Shown here: piece by piece, positions 36,075-45,243 of the stretch
How positions within the stretch are numbered: position 1 is the first letter of the stretch
Layout: the number at the start of each line of letters is the position of its first letter
NCBI RefSeq assembly: GCF_014639155.1
Contig: NZ_BMFT01000001.1
Location: 806,001 to 870,000, forward strand
Source of the DNA: Paenibacillus segetis
GTDB lineage: Bacteria > Bacillota > Bacilli > Paenibacillales > Paenibacillaceae
Length of the DNA: 64,000 bases
Direction: 5' to 3'
Notes under the pieces: model-generated
What the model saw: only the letters and a program-made list of their open reading frames with translations
Told to the model about the DNA's origin: nothing
Databases searched by the model: none
Position numbers and translations under genes: made by a program

Positions 36075-36099
36075 ATGCTACATCTAAGTAAACTAGATG

Positions 36100-36462
36100 T
36101 TAGTGGGAATCTTTTTCCTTAGCTGCGTTAAATGGAGTGGAAACTGGGATAAACAAATCAATAATCCCAATCACCAAAGCAGCAAGTAATGCTCCTATAA
36201 TGGACACGGAAACACCCGAAACAATAAACTGGGCCAGCCAGATTACAAGTGCACTGACAAGAAATCCGACGATCCCACGTCCAAAAGGGGAGACTCCTTT
36301 TCCGAAAATACCTTCGATTGCCCATCCCAGTAAAGCAATGACGAGTGCCAGCAATAATGCGCTGCCAAAACCGCCAATACTGAACTGTGGAACGAGCCAT
36401 CCCACAACAATCAGAACCAATGCAGAGACAATAAAGCGAACAACGTGTCCCAGAAAATGCAT
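36100..36462 (-). CDS. Phage holin family 4-type membrane protein (YvlD-like)
   Basis: 120 residues with four hydrophobic helices separated by short loops (VVRFIVSALVLIVVGWLV at the start, a G-rich hinge GKGVSPFGRG in the middle). It matches the PF04020 family, which in Bacillales includes YvlD. Despite the name, no phage genes are near; these are chromosomal membrane proteins, possibly stress related. AAAGGAGG ribosome binding site. Divergent from mutS2. Confidence 0.8.
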   Translation of the reverse strand: MHFLGHVVRFIVSALVLIVVGWLVPQFSIGGFGSALLLALVIALLGWAIEGIFGKGVSPFGRGIVGFLVSALVIWLAQFIVSGVSVSIIGALLAALVIGIIDLFIPVSTPFNAAKEKDSH

Positions 36463-36607
36463 GGCAAATGGCCTCCTTTTATTTAATACTACACTTGATT
36501 ATCTTGTTCTTAAATTGGTCTTCTTATGTGCCTATGTATGTAAAATGGCAAAAAATGAGCCATTTCGTTATAATGGAATCATAGCTTGAGGGGAGTAGTG
36601 AACGTTC

Positions 36608-38971
36608 TTGGACGAGAAAATATTAAGAACCATGGAATATCAAAAAATTATAGATAAGCTGTATAAATATTGTCAGACTCCGTTAGGCAAATCGACTGCT
36701 GAACAGCTGTTACCCGTTTCAAATCTGGAGGAAGTAAAACAGCTTTTGCAGGCAACGGATGAAGCCTTTAAAGTCGATCGACTTAAGGGATCACCAGCAT
36801 TTGGTGGAATTGTTGATATTACGCCTGCTGTAAAGCGTGCGCGTATCGGTGGAACATTGAATCCACATGAGCTTTATGGTGTCGCAACAACGCTGGAAGC
36901 AGCTAGACGTATTAGAAGGTATATCGCTGCTATACATGATGAGGAGCCTATTCAGCTATTGTTTACGCTTAGTGATGCGCTTAGTGAACAAAAGGCGCTT
37001 GAAGAGGCGATCAAACGTTGTATTGATGAAAGCGCCGAGGTTCTGGATTCCGCTAGCTCAGAGCTGGCACAAATCCGCCGTGAACTAAGAGGCGGAGAAG
37101 TACGGATTCGTGAGAAGCTGGATGCGATGATTCGTTCATCGACTGTCTCGAAGATGTTGCAGGATCAGCTCATTACGATTCGAGGAGATCGTTTTGTTAT
37201 TCCAGTAAAGGCGGAATACCGCGCTCACTTCGGTGGCATCGTACACGACCAGTCTGGATCTGGAGCGACGTTGTTTATCGAGCCGGAGTCTATTGTAGCG
37301 ATGAACAACAAACTTCGTGAGACACGTCTTAAGGAAGAACGTGAAATCGAAGTTATTCTTCAGAAGCTTACCGCGTTAGTTGGAGATCAGGCGGAGCTAT
37401 TGTTATATGATAGTGATGTGTTAGCTCAGTTGGATTTCATATTTGCTAAAGCACGTTTGGCTCGTGAAATGAAAGCGTCACTGCCGAGAATGAACGATCG
37501 AGGATTCTTGAAGCTGAAGAAGGGACGACACCCGCTTATTCCAGCCGATCAAGTCGTTCCCATTGATGTAGAGTTAGGGAACCAGTATTCCTCTATCATT
37601 GTTACAGGGCCTAATACCGGCGGTAAAACGGTAACCTTAAAAACCATTGGACTGCTAAGTTTGATGGCGATGTCCGGTCTGTTTGTACCTGCTGAAGATG
37701 GCGTTCAACTATGTGTATTTGATGCGATTTATGCTGATATTGGTGATGAGCAAAGTATTGAGCAGAGTCTAAGTACTTTCTCTAGCCATATGACCAATAT
37801 TATCTCGATTTTAAAGGTAATGACCCCGAAGAGTTTAGTGCTTCTGGATGAAGTTGGGGCGGGTACTGACCCTGCAGAAGGTTCGGCTCTCGCGATAGCC
37901 ATTCTGGAACATATTCATTCACTAGGTAGTCGCATGGTTGCAACCACTCATTATAGTGAATTGAAAGCTTATGCATATGAGCGTAAAGGTGTAATTAATG
38001 CGAGCATGGAGTTTGATGTGAATACACTCAGCCCAACTTATCGATTGTTAGTTGGTGTACCGGGACGAAGCAATGCCTTTGCCATTGCTAGCCGCCTAGG
38101 TTTGCCAACAGGCATCTTAGATTATGCTCGTGGAGAGGTAAAGGAAGAAGATCTTCGCGTTGAGAATATGATCGCCTCGTTAGAGGAGAATCGTCTTGGT
38201 GCTGAACAAGAGCATGAGAAAGCAGAGAAGCTACGCCGTGAGCTGGAAGCTTTACGTAGCAAGCATGAGGCAGAATTGGATAAGCTGGAGCAACAGCGTG
38301 ATAAACGCTTGAGTAAAGCTGAAGAGGAAGCAGCTGCGATCGTCGCTAAGGCACGGAGCGAAGCAGAGAAAATTATCGAGGATCTACGTAAGCTTGCATT
38401 AGAAGAAGGCGCTTCAGTTAAGGAACATAAACTTATCGCTGCTCGCAAACAGTTGGACGAGGCTGAGCCACAGCGACGAAAGAAAGTGGGTACCAAACGT
38501 CAAGCAGTCAAAGCACCACGTACAATTGGTCCCGGAGATGAAGTCATGGTTTATAGCTTGAATCAACGTGGAGTTGTGGTTGAACTTGCAGGCAAGGAAG
38601 CTCTTGTCCAGCTCGGGATCATGAAGATGAAGGTCCGTACGGACGATCTTGAATTGATTGGCTCTGCTCCTGAAAGTAAGCCAACTCAGCGCACGGTTGC
38701 TAATGTGAAGCGGACTCGGGATGAACATGTCCGTAATGAATTAGACCTACGGGGTGCAAATTTAGAGGAAGCGTTGATTGAGGTAGATCGATTTATTGAT
38801 GAAGCCTACCTCGGCAATTTAGGACAGGTAAGTATTATCCATGGTAAAGGTACAGGAATTTTACGTACCGGGATATCGGATTATCTACGCAAACATAAAC
38901 ATATAAAAAGCTACCGTCTTGGAAATTACGGAGAAGGCGGTAATGGAGTAACAGTAGCTGAACTAAAGTAA
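36608..38971 (+). CDS. mutS2: Endonuclease MutS2
   Basis: 787 residues, full length. MutS-type core and ATPase (Walker A GPNTGGKT; Walker B LVLLDEVGAGTDP), a coiled coil (about 520-620) and a C-terminal Smr nuclease domain (ELDLRGANLEEAL, IHGKGTGILR). It acts on branched DNA and on collided ribosomes rather than in mismatch repair. The start is TTG with GGGGAG about 11 bases upstream, and the N-terminus aligns with Bacillus subtilis MutS2. The gene order zapA-(two leftward genes)-mutS2 echoes that species, without yshB and polX. Confidence 0.96.
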   Translation: MDEKILRTMEYQKIIDKLYKYCQTPLGKSTAEQLLPVSNLEEVKQLLQATDEAFKVDRLKGSPAFGGIVDITPAVKRARIGGTLNPHELYGVATTLEAARRIRRYIAAIHDEEPIQLLFTLSDALSEQKALEEAIKRCIDESAEVLDSASSELAQIRRELRGGEVRIREKLDAMIRSSTVSKMLQDQLITIRGDRFVIPVKAEYRAHFGGIVHDQSGSGATLFIEPESIVAMNNKLRETRLKEEREIEVILQKLTALVGDQAELLLYDSDVLAQLDFIFAKARLAREMKASLPRMNDRGFLKLKKGRHPLIPADQVVPIDVELGNQYSSIIVTGPNTGGKTVTLKTIGLLSLMAMSGLFVPAEDGVQLCVFDAIYADIGDEQSIEQSLSTFSSHMTNIISILKVMTPKSLVLLDEVGAGTDPAEGSALAIAILEHIHSLGSRMVATTHYSELKAYAYERKGVINASMEFDVNTLSPTYRLLVGVPGRSNAFAIASRLGLPTGILDYARGEVKEEDLRVENMIASLEENRLGAEQEHEKAEKLRRELEALRSKHEAELDKLEQQRDKRLSKAEEEAAAIVAKARSEAEKIIEDLRKLALEEGASVKEHKLIAARKQLDEAEPQRRKKVGTKRQAVKAPRTIGPGDEVMVYSLNQRGVVVELAGKEALVQLGIMKMKVRTDDLELIGSAPESKPTQRTVANVKRTRDEHVRNELDLRGANLEEALIEVDRFIDEAYLGNLGQVSIIHGKGTGILRTGISDYLRKHKHIKSYRLGNYGEGGNGVTVAELK

Positions 38972-38990
38972 TGATAAGGAGAGGGGAAAC

Positions 38991-39407
38991 TTGAGAGGAA
39001 GCATTGATCCACTGCTGGAACAACCGCTTGGATTCATGGTCGGTTATTTATCGGTAGCAGTTTTGGAATTAATCGTGTTTCTTTCCTTCTTTGAACTTGT
39101 AACGAAATATCGTTGTTGGCAAGAGATTAAGCGCGGCAATGTAGCCGCGTCGCTCGCAACGGGTGGCAAAATATTCGGGATCAGCCATATTATCTGGAGA
39201 GCGGCTAGCGAGCCGACAATTTATGATTTTATGGCTTGGTCTAGTGTTGGTGTCGGATTGCTCTTTGTGGCCTATATATTGTTTCAATTTTTGACAACCG
39301 TTTTTCAGGTAGATAAAGAAATTGCTGATGGAAATGTGGCAGTGGGGTTTATAGCCTTGACTGTTTCAGTATCGATTTCGTATTTAATTGGGGCATGTAT
39401 AGGTTAG
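38991..39407 (+). CDS. DUF350 family membrane protein
   Basis: 138 residues with four membrane helices in two pairs, as in DUF350 proteins (VGYLSVAVLELIVFLSFFEL, then DGNVAVGFIALTVSVSISYL). Function unknown. TTG start with a GGAGAGGGG site, 19 bases after mutS2, so probably cotranscribed with it and with the two genes that follow. Confidence 0.82.
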   Translation: MRGSIDPLLEQPLGFMVGYLSVAVLELIVFLSFFELVTKYRCWQEIKRGNVAASLATGGKIFGISHIIWRAASEPTIYDFMAWSSVGVGLLFVAYILFQFLTTVFQVDKEIADGNVAVGFIALTVSVSISYLIGACIG

Positions 39408-39419
39408 GAGGAGTATAGT

Positions 39420-39512
39420 ATGAAGAATTTTATGAAGAATCTAGCCGGAATTTTATTCGTTGCTGCTATACTTTTTATGGCCGCAGGTATCATATTTTTA
39501 TGGAACACTTAA
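39420..39512 (+). CDS. 30-residue single-helix membrane peptide
   Basis: Short frame with an excellent TAGGAGGAG site 6-7 bases before the ATG. It encodes two or three basic residues (MKNFMKNLAG) and then one membrane helix ending FLWNT. It is packed between the DUF350 gene (12 bases) and the zinc protein gene. Tight spacing and a strong ribosome binding site argue it is real. Role unknown. Confidence 0.65.
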   Translation: MKNFMKNLAGILFVAAILFMAAGIIFLWNT

Positions 39513-39538
39513 ATTAAGTATTGAAAGGATGGGCTGCA

Positions 39539-40069
39539 ATGGAAACGACGATTTGCCCATGGTGTCAGACGGAAATTGTATGGGATGAGGAGATTGGGCC
39601 GGAAGAAGAATGTCCCTATTGCCATAACGAATTAAAAGGCTATCGTACACTGCATATTGGTCTTGATTCCGATGTGGATGACGAGGATGAAGAAATTAGC
39701 GAAGGTGTTCAGCCATTTTGGGAAGAAGATAATGAAGAACACTTGGATACGATACGTCGCTTAGATGTTTTTGAAGCGGGAGGTGGAAACCCGCTCGTCT
39801 ATGAATCTGGTGTGGAGACATTGCTTGATGCTCAAGACGAAGTCCCAGAGTGTCCACATTGCCGGGAGTATATGTTGTTTACTGGACAACAGCCGCTCGC
39901 TCAAGGTGATTTCGAAGCTATTGTCCCGGCTGGTCTTAAAAAGCCACTGATACGAGAAAAAGCAAAGCTAAATGTGTATGTATGCTCAGCATGTTTCCAT
40001 GTTAGCCGGTTTCTCTCAGAGGAAGACAGGATCTCTTTAATCCAAACGGTTAGTGGAGAAAATGACTAA
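39539..40069 (+). CDS. Hypothetical protein with multiple zinc-ribbon CxxC pairs
   Basis: 176 residues from the ATG with an AAAGGATG site (an ATG 18 bases earlier overlaps that site). There are two CxxC pairs at the N-terminus (CPWC, CPYC) and two in the C-terminal half (CPHC, CSAC), probably two zinc ribbons joined by a very acidic linker (DVDDEDEEISEG). A nucleic-acid or protein-binding role is possible. Last gene of the mutS2-DUF350-peptide cluster. Confidence 0.78.
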   Translation: METTICPWCQTEIVWDEEIGPEEECPYCHNELKGYRTLHIGLDSDVDDEDEEISEGVQPFWEEDNEEHLDTIRRLDVFEAGGGNPLVYESGVETLLDAQDEVPECPHCREYMLFTGQQPLAQGDFEAIVPAGLKKPLIREKAKLNVYVCSACFHVSRFLSEEDRISLIQTVSGEND

Positions 40070-40102
40070 GTAGGTATAGCTTTTATAAGTAGTTACAGTT
40101 AC

Positions 40103-40145
40103 AATGGCAGGTCCTGAGGAGTATCCTTCAGGCCTGCCATTTTTC
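40103..40145. terminator. Bidirectional terminator
   Basis: AATGGCAGG-TCCTGA / TCAGG-CCTGCCATT hairpin with T-run, between convergent zinc-protein and oxidoreductase genes. Confidence 0.85.
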
Positions 40146-40151
40146 ATATAA

Positions 40152-41384
40152 TTAGCTGAGATTAGGTGTCGGTTTGGAAGTTCGAGTCAAAGAGAATATC
40201 TCCATGTCTGGTCGATTTACTCCAGTTAGTTCATCAGTGATCATCTCAGCAGCAATCATACTGTACACTGTTCCGTTACCACCATAACCTTCTAAGAAAT
40301 AACAATGTGGATAATCTGGATGTGGCCCGATGAAGGGAAGACCATCATGCGTTCCTCCAAATACTGCTCCCCAGGCATACTCCGATTTCAAGTTGGATTT
40401 ATCAGGGAACATGGTATGAACGTTGTCTAATAATTTTTTGCTTTGGTGAATATATCGGCTCTCTTCTAACATTCCTCCAGGTAAATGCTCGTCAAGGCCC
40501 CCTGAAATAATGCGACCATCTGATGTTGTTCTCATATATAAGTAAGGTCTTGCCGTCTCCCAAATGAGGCAGCGTTGATACCAGTCGTTGAAATTTTGCA
40601 CGGGTTCAGTCACTGTCACAAATGAGCTGGTTAGAGAAGCACCTTGATCTTTCTTGAATTGCTGTGTTTCGTACCCTGTTGCAAAAATAACGTGTTTTGC
40701 TCTGATGCTCCATTTACCGGATTGGCAAGTGACCCCGTCTTCTTGAAACTGGAATCCGTTAACTTCACTTTGCTCGAAAATTTTTGCTCCGTACTTTGAA
40801 GAAGCTTGCTTAATAAGTCCGTGTACATGGGCAAAAGGGTTAGTTTCGGCGTCCCCTTGAGTATAGATCGCGGCAGGCCTACTGAATGGAAAGCGAGCAG
40901 CGATATCATCTTCTCCCCACCATTCAGCAGGAAACCCAAATCTTGTTAGCGTTTCATACTCCTCCTGAAGCATGTCGACATCCTCTGGTGTACTAGCCAA
41001 ATACAGGCTGTTTCTTGGGATGAGCCGTGCATTTGGCTCAAGATGCGAACTGAGCTCTTGAAGCTTAACGAGCGCTTGTAGCGATAATTTGTAGAAATGA
41101 ACAGCAGTCTCCTCACCAAAAGTTCGGATGAAGGAAGTTAGTGTTTTATCACTCGAGTATTGTAGCAGGCCTGTATTTGCTATGGTGCTCCCACTACCAA
41201 TTCTACGTTTGTCAACCAAAACAGTGTCAATACCTTGACTTGATAGCAAATTAGCACAGAGGGCGCCTCCCATGCCTCCGCCAACAATCAGACATTGGCA
41301 GGAAATATGTTCACTAACAGAAGGATATTGAGGTTGGAACTTCGTCACCTCTGGCCAGTAATAACTTCCGGTATGAAGCCTCAT
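40152..41384 (-). CDS. FAD-dependent oxidoreductase (DAO family)
   Basis: 410 residues. N-terminal dinucleotide-binding motif VGGGMGGA (G35-x-G37-x2-G40) and the VDKRRIGSGST segment. The C-terminal FLEGYGGNGTVYSMIAAEMI is the second FAD-contact region of the D-amino-acid oxidase/glycine oxidase family. It oxidises an amine or amino acid; the substrate is unknown and no thiamine or amino-acid degradation genes are nearby. The ATG is about 14 bases from the GGAGGG site, a little far. Confidence 0.85.
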   Translation of the reverse strand: MRLHTGSYYWPEVTKFQPQYPSVSEHISCQCLIVGGGMGGALCANLLSSQGIDTVLVDKRRIGSGSTIANTGLLQYSSDKTLTSFIRTFGEETAVHFYKLSLQALVKLQELSSHLEPNARLIPRNSLYLASTPEDVDMLQEEYETLTRFGFPAEWWGEDDIAARFPFSRPAAIYTQGDAETNPFAHVHGLIKQASSKYGAKIFEQSEVNGFQFQEDGVTCQSGKWSIRAKHVIFATGYETQQFKKDQGASLTSSFVTVTEPVQNFNDWYQRCLIWETARPYLYMRTTSDGRIISGGLDEHLPGGMLEESRYIHQSKKLLDNVHTMFPDKSNLKSEYAWGAVFGGTHDGLPFIGPHPDYPHCYFLEGYGGNGTVYSMIAAEMITDELTGVNRPDMEIFSLTRTSKPTPNLS

Positions 41385-41552
41385 GACATTCTCATTCTCC
41401 CTCCATAGATGATTAGGATAAGATCATTATCTCCATGTGATATCGTTCTATATAAGTACTTGTTCAAAAAGTCGACTTTTCTAAGGCACATATCAATAAA
41501 GTTCCGGGACATAATATGCTTGAGTGCATCTATATCCAGGAGGGAATACAAC

Positions 41553-41786
41553 ATGAACGTATCGCAAATGCAGCCGATGTCAAACAAAGAATTGGAATAC
41601 ATCTCCGATTGCATTTCCAATGAGGATTTATTGATTAAACAGTGTGCAGCAGCAGCAGTAGTTAGTCAAAACCCAACGATCAGTCAGGCCATCACGCAAC
41701 ATATCCGTACTCATGAACAGCATTTGACTAAATTGACTGGAGCGCTGCAACAACATCAGAATCTAGCCCCCACTCAAGGTCATTAA
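41553..41786 (+). CDS. Small CotF-like spore coat protein
   Basis: 77 residues from the ATG preceded by CAGGAGGG; the frame runs back to 41409 but without support. Helical, Gln- and Ala-rich (ISNEDLLIKQCAAAAVV, HIRTHEQHLTKLT), as in short coat proteins of the CotF/DUF group in Paenibacillus. Followed 38 bases later by a second coat-type gene, so the pair is likely expressed late in sporulation. Confidence 0.72.
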   Translation: MNVSQMQPMSNKELEYISDCISNEDLLIKQCAAAAVVSQNPTISQAITQHIRTHEQHLTKLTGALQQHQNLAPTQGH

Positions 41787-41824
41787 TACACGTCAGCTAA
41801 TATAACTACAGGAGGGTAATAACT

Positions 41825-42202
41825 GTGAATTCACAACTACAAAATACGGATTTACTACCGCTCGAGGATATTCTTAATACGATACTTTGTGATTTAAAAC
41901 GCTCAGTACGTGAATATACAACAGCCACTACGGAATCAAACTGCCCAAGCATTCGCCAGATGTTCACTGAATTGACTGACTCTACGCTGAAGCTTCAGGG
42001 GAATCTATACCAAATCATGTCCCAAAACAATATGTACACTGCTCCAACTCCAGCACCACGGACGGAAGTGAGTAAACAATTACAGTCAGCCCAACAAACG
42101 GTACAAAAGGCACAACAATTTGTTCAACAACGAGTACCTAACATGAATGCAGCATATCAACAACAGCCGAATATCCCATCTGGGCCATCAAAATTTATGT
42201 AA
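41825..42202 (+). CDS. CotF-family spore coat protein
   Basis: 125 residues starting at GTG with an AGGAGGG site. The helical CotF-type domain (DILNTILCDLKRSVREYTTA, FTELTDSTLKLQGNLYQIM) is followed by a Gln/Pro-rich tail ending GPSKFM. A structural protein of the spore coat by family. Probably co-expressed with the preceding small coat gene. Confidence 0.82.
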   Translation: MNSQLQNTDLLPLEDILNTILCDLKRSVREYTTATTESNCPSIRQMFTELTDSTLKLQGNLYQIMSQNNMYTAPTPAPRTEVSKQLQSAQQTVQKAQQFVQQRVPNMNAAYQQQPNIPSGPSKFM

Positions 42203-42238
42203 CCTAACGCGTAAAGATTGAATCAGTACGTATAGAAT

Positions 42239-42284
42239 AACCGTCCTTCCACATGTAAAGCTTTCCTGTGAGGACGGTTTTTCT
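42239..42284 (+). terminator. Terminator after the coat genes
   Basis: 9-bp stem AACCGTCCT / AGGACGGTT with T-run. Confidence 0.85.
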
Positions 42285-42384
42285 TTGCATGGACCCTGAA
42301 TTCATGTAATATAGTATTAAATTTAGATTCCGAAGGCTAAGAAACAATAGTAAGGTCATCGGAACAGCGCTGGAGGATTGAAGC

Positions 42385-42885
42385 ATGAAACAATTGAGCG
42401 AATTGAAGCTGAAAGTGCTGGATCTTCTGAAAGAAGATGCTCGCCGAGATCCAAGCTTGCTAGCAACTCTTCTCGGTGTGACTTCGGAAGAAGTGACGGA
42501 AGCAATCAACGAGTTGGAAGAGGATCGAGTGATCGTGAAGTATGCGACAGTTATCAACTCGAGCAAATTGGATGATGAGAAGGTAACTGCGCTGATTGAG
42601 GTGCAGATTACTCCTGAGCGTGGGCGTGGATTTGAGGCAATAGCGGAACGGATTTATTTGTTCCCACAAGTGATGTCGGTCTATCTTATGTCGGGTGCTT
42701 ACGATCTGCTTGTCGAAGTGGAAGGACGCAACTTGAAAGAGGTGGCCAGCTTTGTATCTGATAAACTGTCCCCGTTGGAATCGGTATTATCTACTAAAAC
42801 ACACTTTATTCTTAAGAAGTACAAACAAGATGGCATCATCTTCGAAGATCCTGAGGAAGATCGTCGTCTGTTGATTTCTCCGTAA
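42385..42885 (+). CDS. alaR: Lrp/AsnC-family regulator (AlaR-like)
   Basis: 166 residues: N-terminal winged helix-turn-helix (about 5-60) and a C-terminal RAM ligand-binding domain (about 65-150). It lies 13 bases upstream of a class I aminotransferase gene. The same pair occurs in Bacillus subtilis as alaR (yugG) and alaT (yugH), where AlaR activates alanine transaminase expression. Symbol assigned on family plus context. GGAGG ribosome binding site. Confidence 0.82.
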   Translation: MKQLSELKLKVLDLLKEDARRDPSLLATLLGVTSEEVTEAINELEEDRVIVKYATVINSSKLDDEKVTALIEVQITPERGRGFEAIAERIYLFPQVMSVYLMSGAYDLLVEVEGRNLKEVASFVSDKLSPLESVLSTKTHFILKKYKQDGIIFEDPEEDRRLLISP

Positions 42886-42898
42886 AGGAAGTAATGGT

Positions 42899-44110
42899 AT
42901 GAGTGAAAATACACAACAATCGTCTCAAGAGAATAATCAATCTATGACCAATTATTTGGCTCCACGTGTAAGAGAAATCCAACCTTCAGGAATACGACGG
43001 TTTTTTGATCTAGCAAGTGGGAGTAAAGATATTATTACACTTGGTGTGGGTGAACCCGATTTCATCACACCTTGGCATGTACGTGAAGCATGTGTGTATT
43101 CCCTGGAAAGAGGGTACACCAGTTATACCTCAAATGCAGGTACTCCAGAACTTCGTGAGGCGATAGGAGAGTATCTGTATAATAGTTTTGATGTGAAATA
43201 CAATCCAAAGGATGAAATCCTCGTTACCGTCGGTGGTAGTGAAGCGATTGATCTTGCTCTGCGGGCATTGATTGAACCTGGAGACGAGATCTTAATTCCA
43301 GTACCTTGTTATATTTCATATTCTCCGATTGTTGCTATTGGCGGCGGAGTACCTATTGAAATTGAAACAAATGCACAGGATAGCTTTAAGCTAAAGGCTG
43401 ATCAACTTCTTGATAAGATTACACCTAAATCAAAAGTGTTGATACTGAATTACCCTAATAACCCAACGGGCGGGATTATGACTTACGAGGATTGGCTGCC
43501 TATTGCAAAATTAGTGGAAGAAAATGATCTAATCGTCATTTCTGATGAAATTTATTCCGAGCTGACTTATGGGCAAAAGCATGTTAGTTTTGCTTCACTT
43601 CCGGGAATGAAGGATCGTACCATTCTGGTAAATGGGTTCTCCAAGGCATTCGCCATGACCGGATGGCGTATGGGTTATGCTTGCGGTCATCCTGAACTGA
43701 TCTATGCTATGCTCAAAATCCATCAATACACTGTAATGTGTGCTCCGGTAATGGGTCAAGTGGCTGCGCTAGAAGCGTTGAAGAATGGGCTAGAAGAGAA
43801 AAATCATATGGTTGAATCCTACAACCAACGTAGGAGATTAGTTGTTCAAGGGTTGCGAGACATCGGTTTATCTTGTCATGAACCCGAGGGTGCATTTTAT
43901 GCCTTCCCAAGCATACAGAGCACAGGACTGACATCAGATGAGTTCGCTCAGCGACTGCTTATGGAAGCTAAAGTGGCAGCTGTTCCCGGTAATGTGTTTG
44001 GGGCTGGTGGAGAAGGTTTCTTGCGTTGTTCGTATGCGACCAGCGTCAGTCAGCTTAGTGAAGCACTAAATCGAATGGGCCAATTTATTCACAAGTTAAA
44101 ACAAGGCTAG
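42899..44110 (+). CDS. alaT: Class I PLP aminotransferase (AlaT-like alanine transaminase)
   Basis: 403 residues. Fold type I residues are present: NYPNNPTGG, SDEIYSELTYG and the PLP lysine in VNGFSKAFAMTGWRMG, with C-terminal arginine region EGFLRCSYATS. The N-terminus extends about 14 residues beyond many homologues, and MTNYLAP could be an alternative start. Pairing with the Lrp-type regulator suggests alanine transaminase; other substrates (aspartate, aromatic) cannot be excluded. Confidence 0.85.
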   Translation: MSENTQQSSQENNQSMTNYLAPRVREIQPSGIRRFFDLASGSKDIITLGVGEPDFITPWHVREACVYSLERGYTSYTSNAGTPELREAIGEYLYNSFDVKYNPKDEILVTVGGSEAIDLALRALIEPGDEILIPVPCYISYSPIVAIGGGVPIEIETNAQDSFKLKADQLLDKITPKSKVLILNYPNNPTGGIMTYEDWLPIAKLVEENDLIVISDEIYSELTYGQKHVSFASLPGMKDRTILVNGFSKAFAMTGWRMGYACGHPELIYAMLKIHQYTVMCAPVMGQVAALEALKNGLEEKNHMVESYNQRRRLVVQGLRDIGLSCHEPEGAFYAFPSIQSTGLTSDEFAQRLLMEAKVAAVPGNVFGAGGEGFLRCSYATSVSQLSEALNRMGQFIHKLKQG

Positions 44111-44239
44111 TCTGTTCCCCAATAGAGAAATGGAGCTAATTAACATTTCTTTCATTTTTTAATTGATCGATGTCTTATTGGCATGATATAATTTTATTTT
44201 GGAAGAGACAACATTCTGTTTCTCAGGGAGGGATTACTT

Positions 44240-44497
44240 GTGTGTTACGTTGAATACAATCTAGCATTCGATATGAGCTCTTATATTGCTGAAGGCAAGA
44301 ATTCAAATCGGAGCAATAATAGTCGATTGAGCTCCCCGGAAGCTGTTTCTTTAGAAGATGAAATCCATCAACTTCGGTGCAAAATGGAGCGTATATTTTC
44401 TCAGGAAAAATCCTTTACTTCGGATAATGTAATTGAAATCAGCAGCTTACTAGATTTAAAAATTAATGAATTTATGAAGACCCGGAAGACTAAATAA
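44240..44497 (+). CDS. Spo0E-like aspartyl-phosphatase family protein
   Basis: 85 residues from a GTG with a GGGAGGG site. Residues about 38-80 form the two-helix Spo0E fold (EDEIHQLRCKMERIF, then DNVIEISSLLDLKINEF). The usual SQELD signature reads SSLLD, so the Asp is kept but Gln/Glu positions differ. Spo0E proteins dephosphorylate Spo0A~P and delay sporulation. Activity on Spo0A is uncertain because of the altered motif and the 37-residue N-terminal extension. Confidence 0.7.
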   Translation: MCYVEYNLAFDMSSYIAEGKNSNRSNNSRLSSPEAVSLEDEIHQLRCKMERIFSQEKSFTSDNVIEISSLLDLKINEFMKTRKTK

Positions 44498-44540
44498 ACG
44501 GGATTCATTTGTTGAATAACAGTAATTTTAATAATAATTA

Positions 44541-44585
44541 GGGCTCTTTCGTAGATCTAATGGGATCTATTGAGGAGCTCTTTTT
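44541..44585 (+). terminator. Terminator after the Spo0E-like gene
   Basis: Stem GGGCTC...TAGATC / GATCTA...GAGCTC with five T. Confidence 0.78.
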
Positions 44586-44677
44586 GCCATTCGTTCGCTT
44601 CATTTATGTTATAGTGTAACTACAATAATGCAAATTGAATGTAGGCTTAATGCCGCTTTATTATAGGGGGAGTAATT

Positions 44678-45241
44678 ATGACGATTTATACTCGGACCGG
44701 TGACGAAGGAAAGACCTCGGTAATCGGAGGAAGAGTTCTTAAAGACGATGATAGAGTTGAAGCTTACGGTACGATCGATGAGCTGAATTGTTTTGTAGGG
44801 CAGGCAATTAGTATAGCAGATCCAGAGACTTTCGCTGATTTGCGGGAAGACTTGCTTCTAATACAACATGAGCTGTTTGATTGTGGGTCTGATCTTGCTT
44901 TTGTCCGGATTAAAGAGGAACGCTATAAGGTAGGACAAGAACTGGCTGAACGATTAGAGTCGTGGATTGATCGTTATGAAGGGGAGAATCCCGCATTAGA
45001 GAAGTTCATACTACCAGGTGGTACGGGGCTAGCTTCATTATTGCATGTTTGCAGGACGGTATGTCGCCGCGCGGAACGGAGAACCGTGACTTTAAGTCAC
45101 CAGTTGGAGATTAATCCTGAGGTGCTCAAGTATTTGAATAGACTCTCCGATTTTTTCTTCGCGGTAGCAAGGACTGCAAATGCGCGGGTTGAAGTGCAGG
45201 ATATTGAATATGTACGGAGTGGGAAGGTGTTCCGCAACTAA
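44678..45241 (+). CDS. pduO: Cob(I)alamin adenosyltransferase, PduO type
   Basis: 187 residues. The ATP-binding N-terminus is TIYTRTGDEGKTSVIGG; the conserved helices RVEAYGTIDELN, VCRRAERR and LNRLSDFFF follow. It transfers adenosyl from ATP to Co(I)rrinoid, making coenzyme B12. It is the first gene of a tight cluster with an RluA-type synthase (2 bases apart) and an ArsC-like gene, a grouping without obvious functional link. GGGGGGAG ribosome binding site. Confidence 0.92.
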   Translation: MTIYTRTGDEGKTSVIGGRVLKDDDRVEAYGTIDELNCFVGQAISIADPETFADLREDLLLIQHELFDCGSDLAFVRIKEERYKVGQELAERLESWIDRYEGENPALEKFILPGGTGLASLLHVCRTVCRRAERRTVTLSHQLEINPEVLKYLNRLSDFFFAVARTANARVEVQDIEYVRSGKVFRN

Positions 45242-45243
45242 TT

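Noticed and set aside
36100-36462. Prophage remnant suggested by the holin-family name
   Set aside because: No endolysin, integrase or structural phage genes nearby; this family is widespread as chromosomal membrane proteins.
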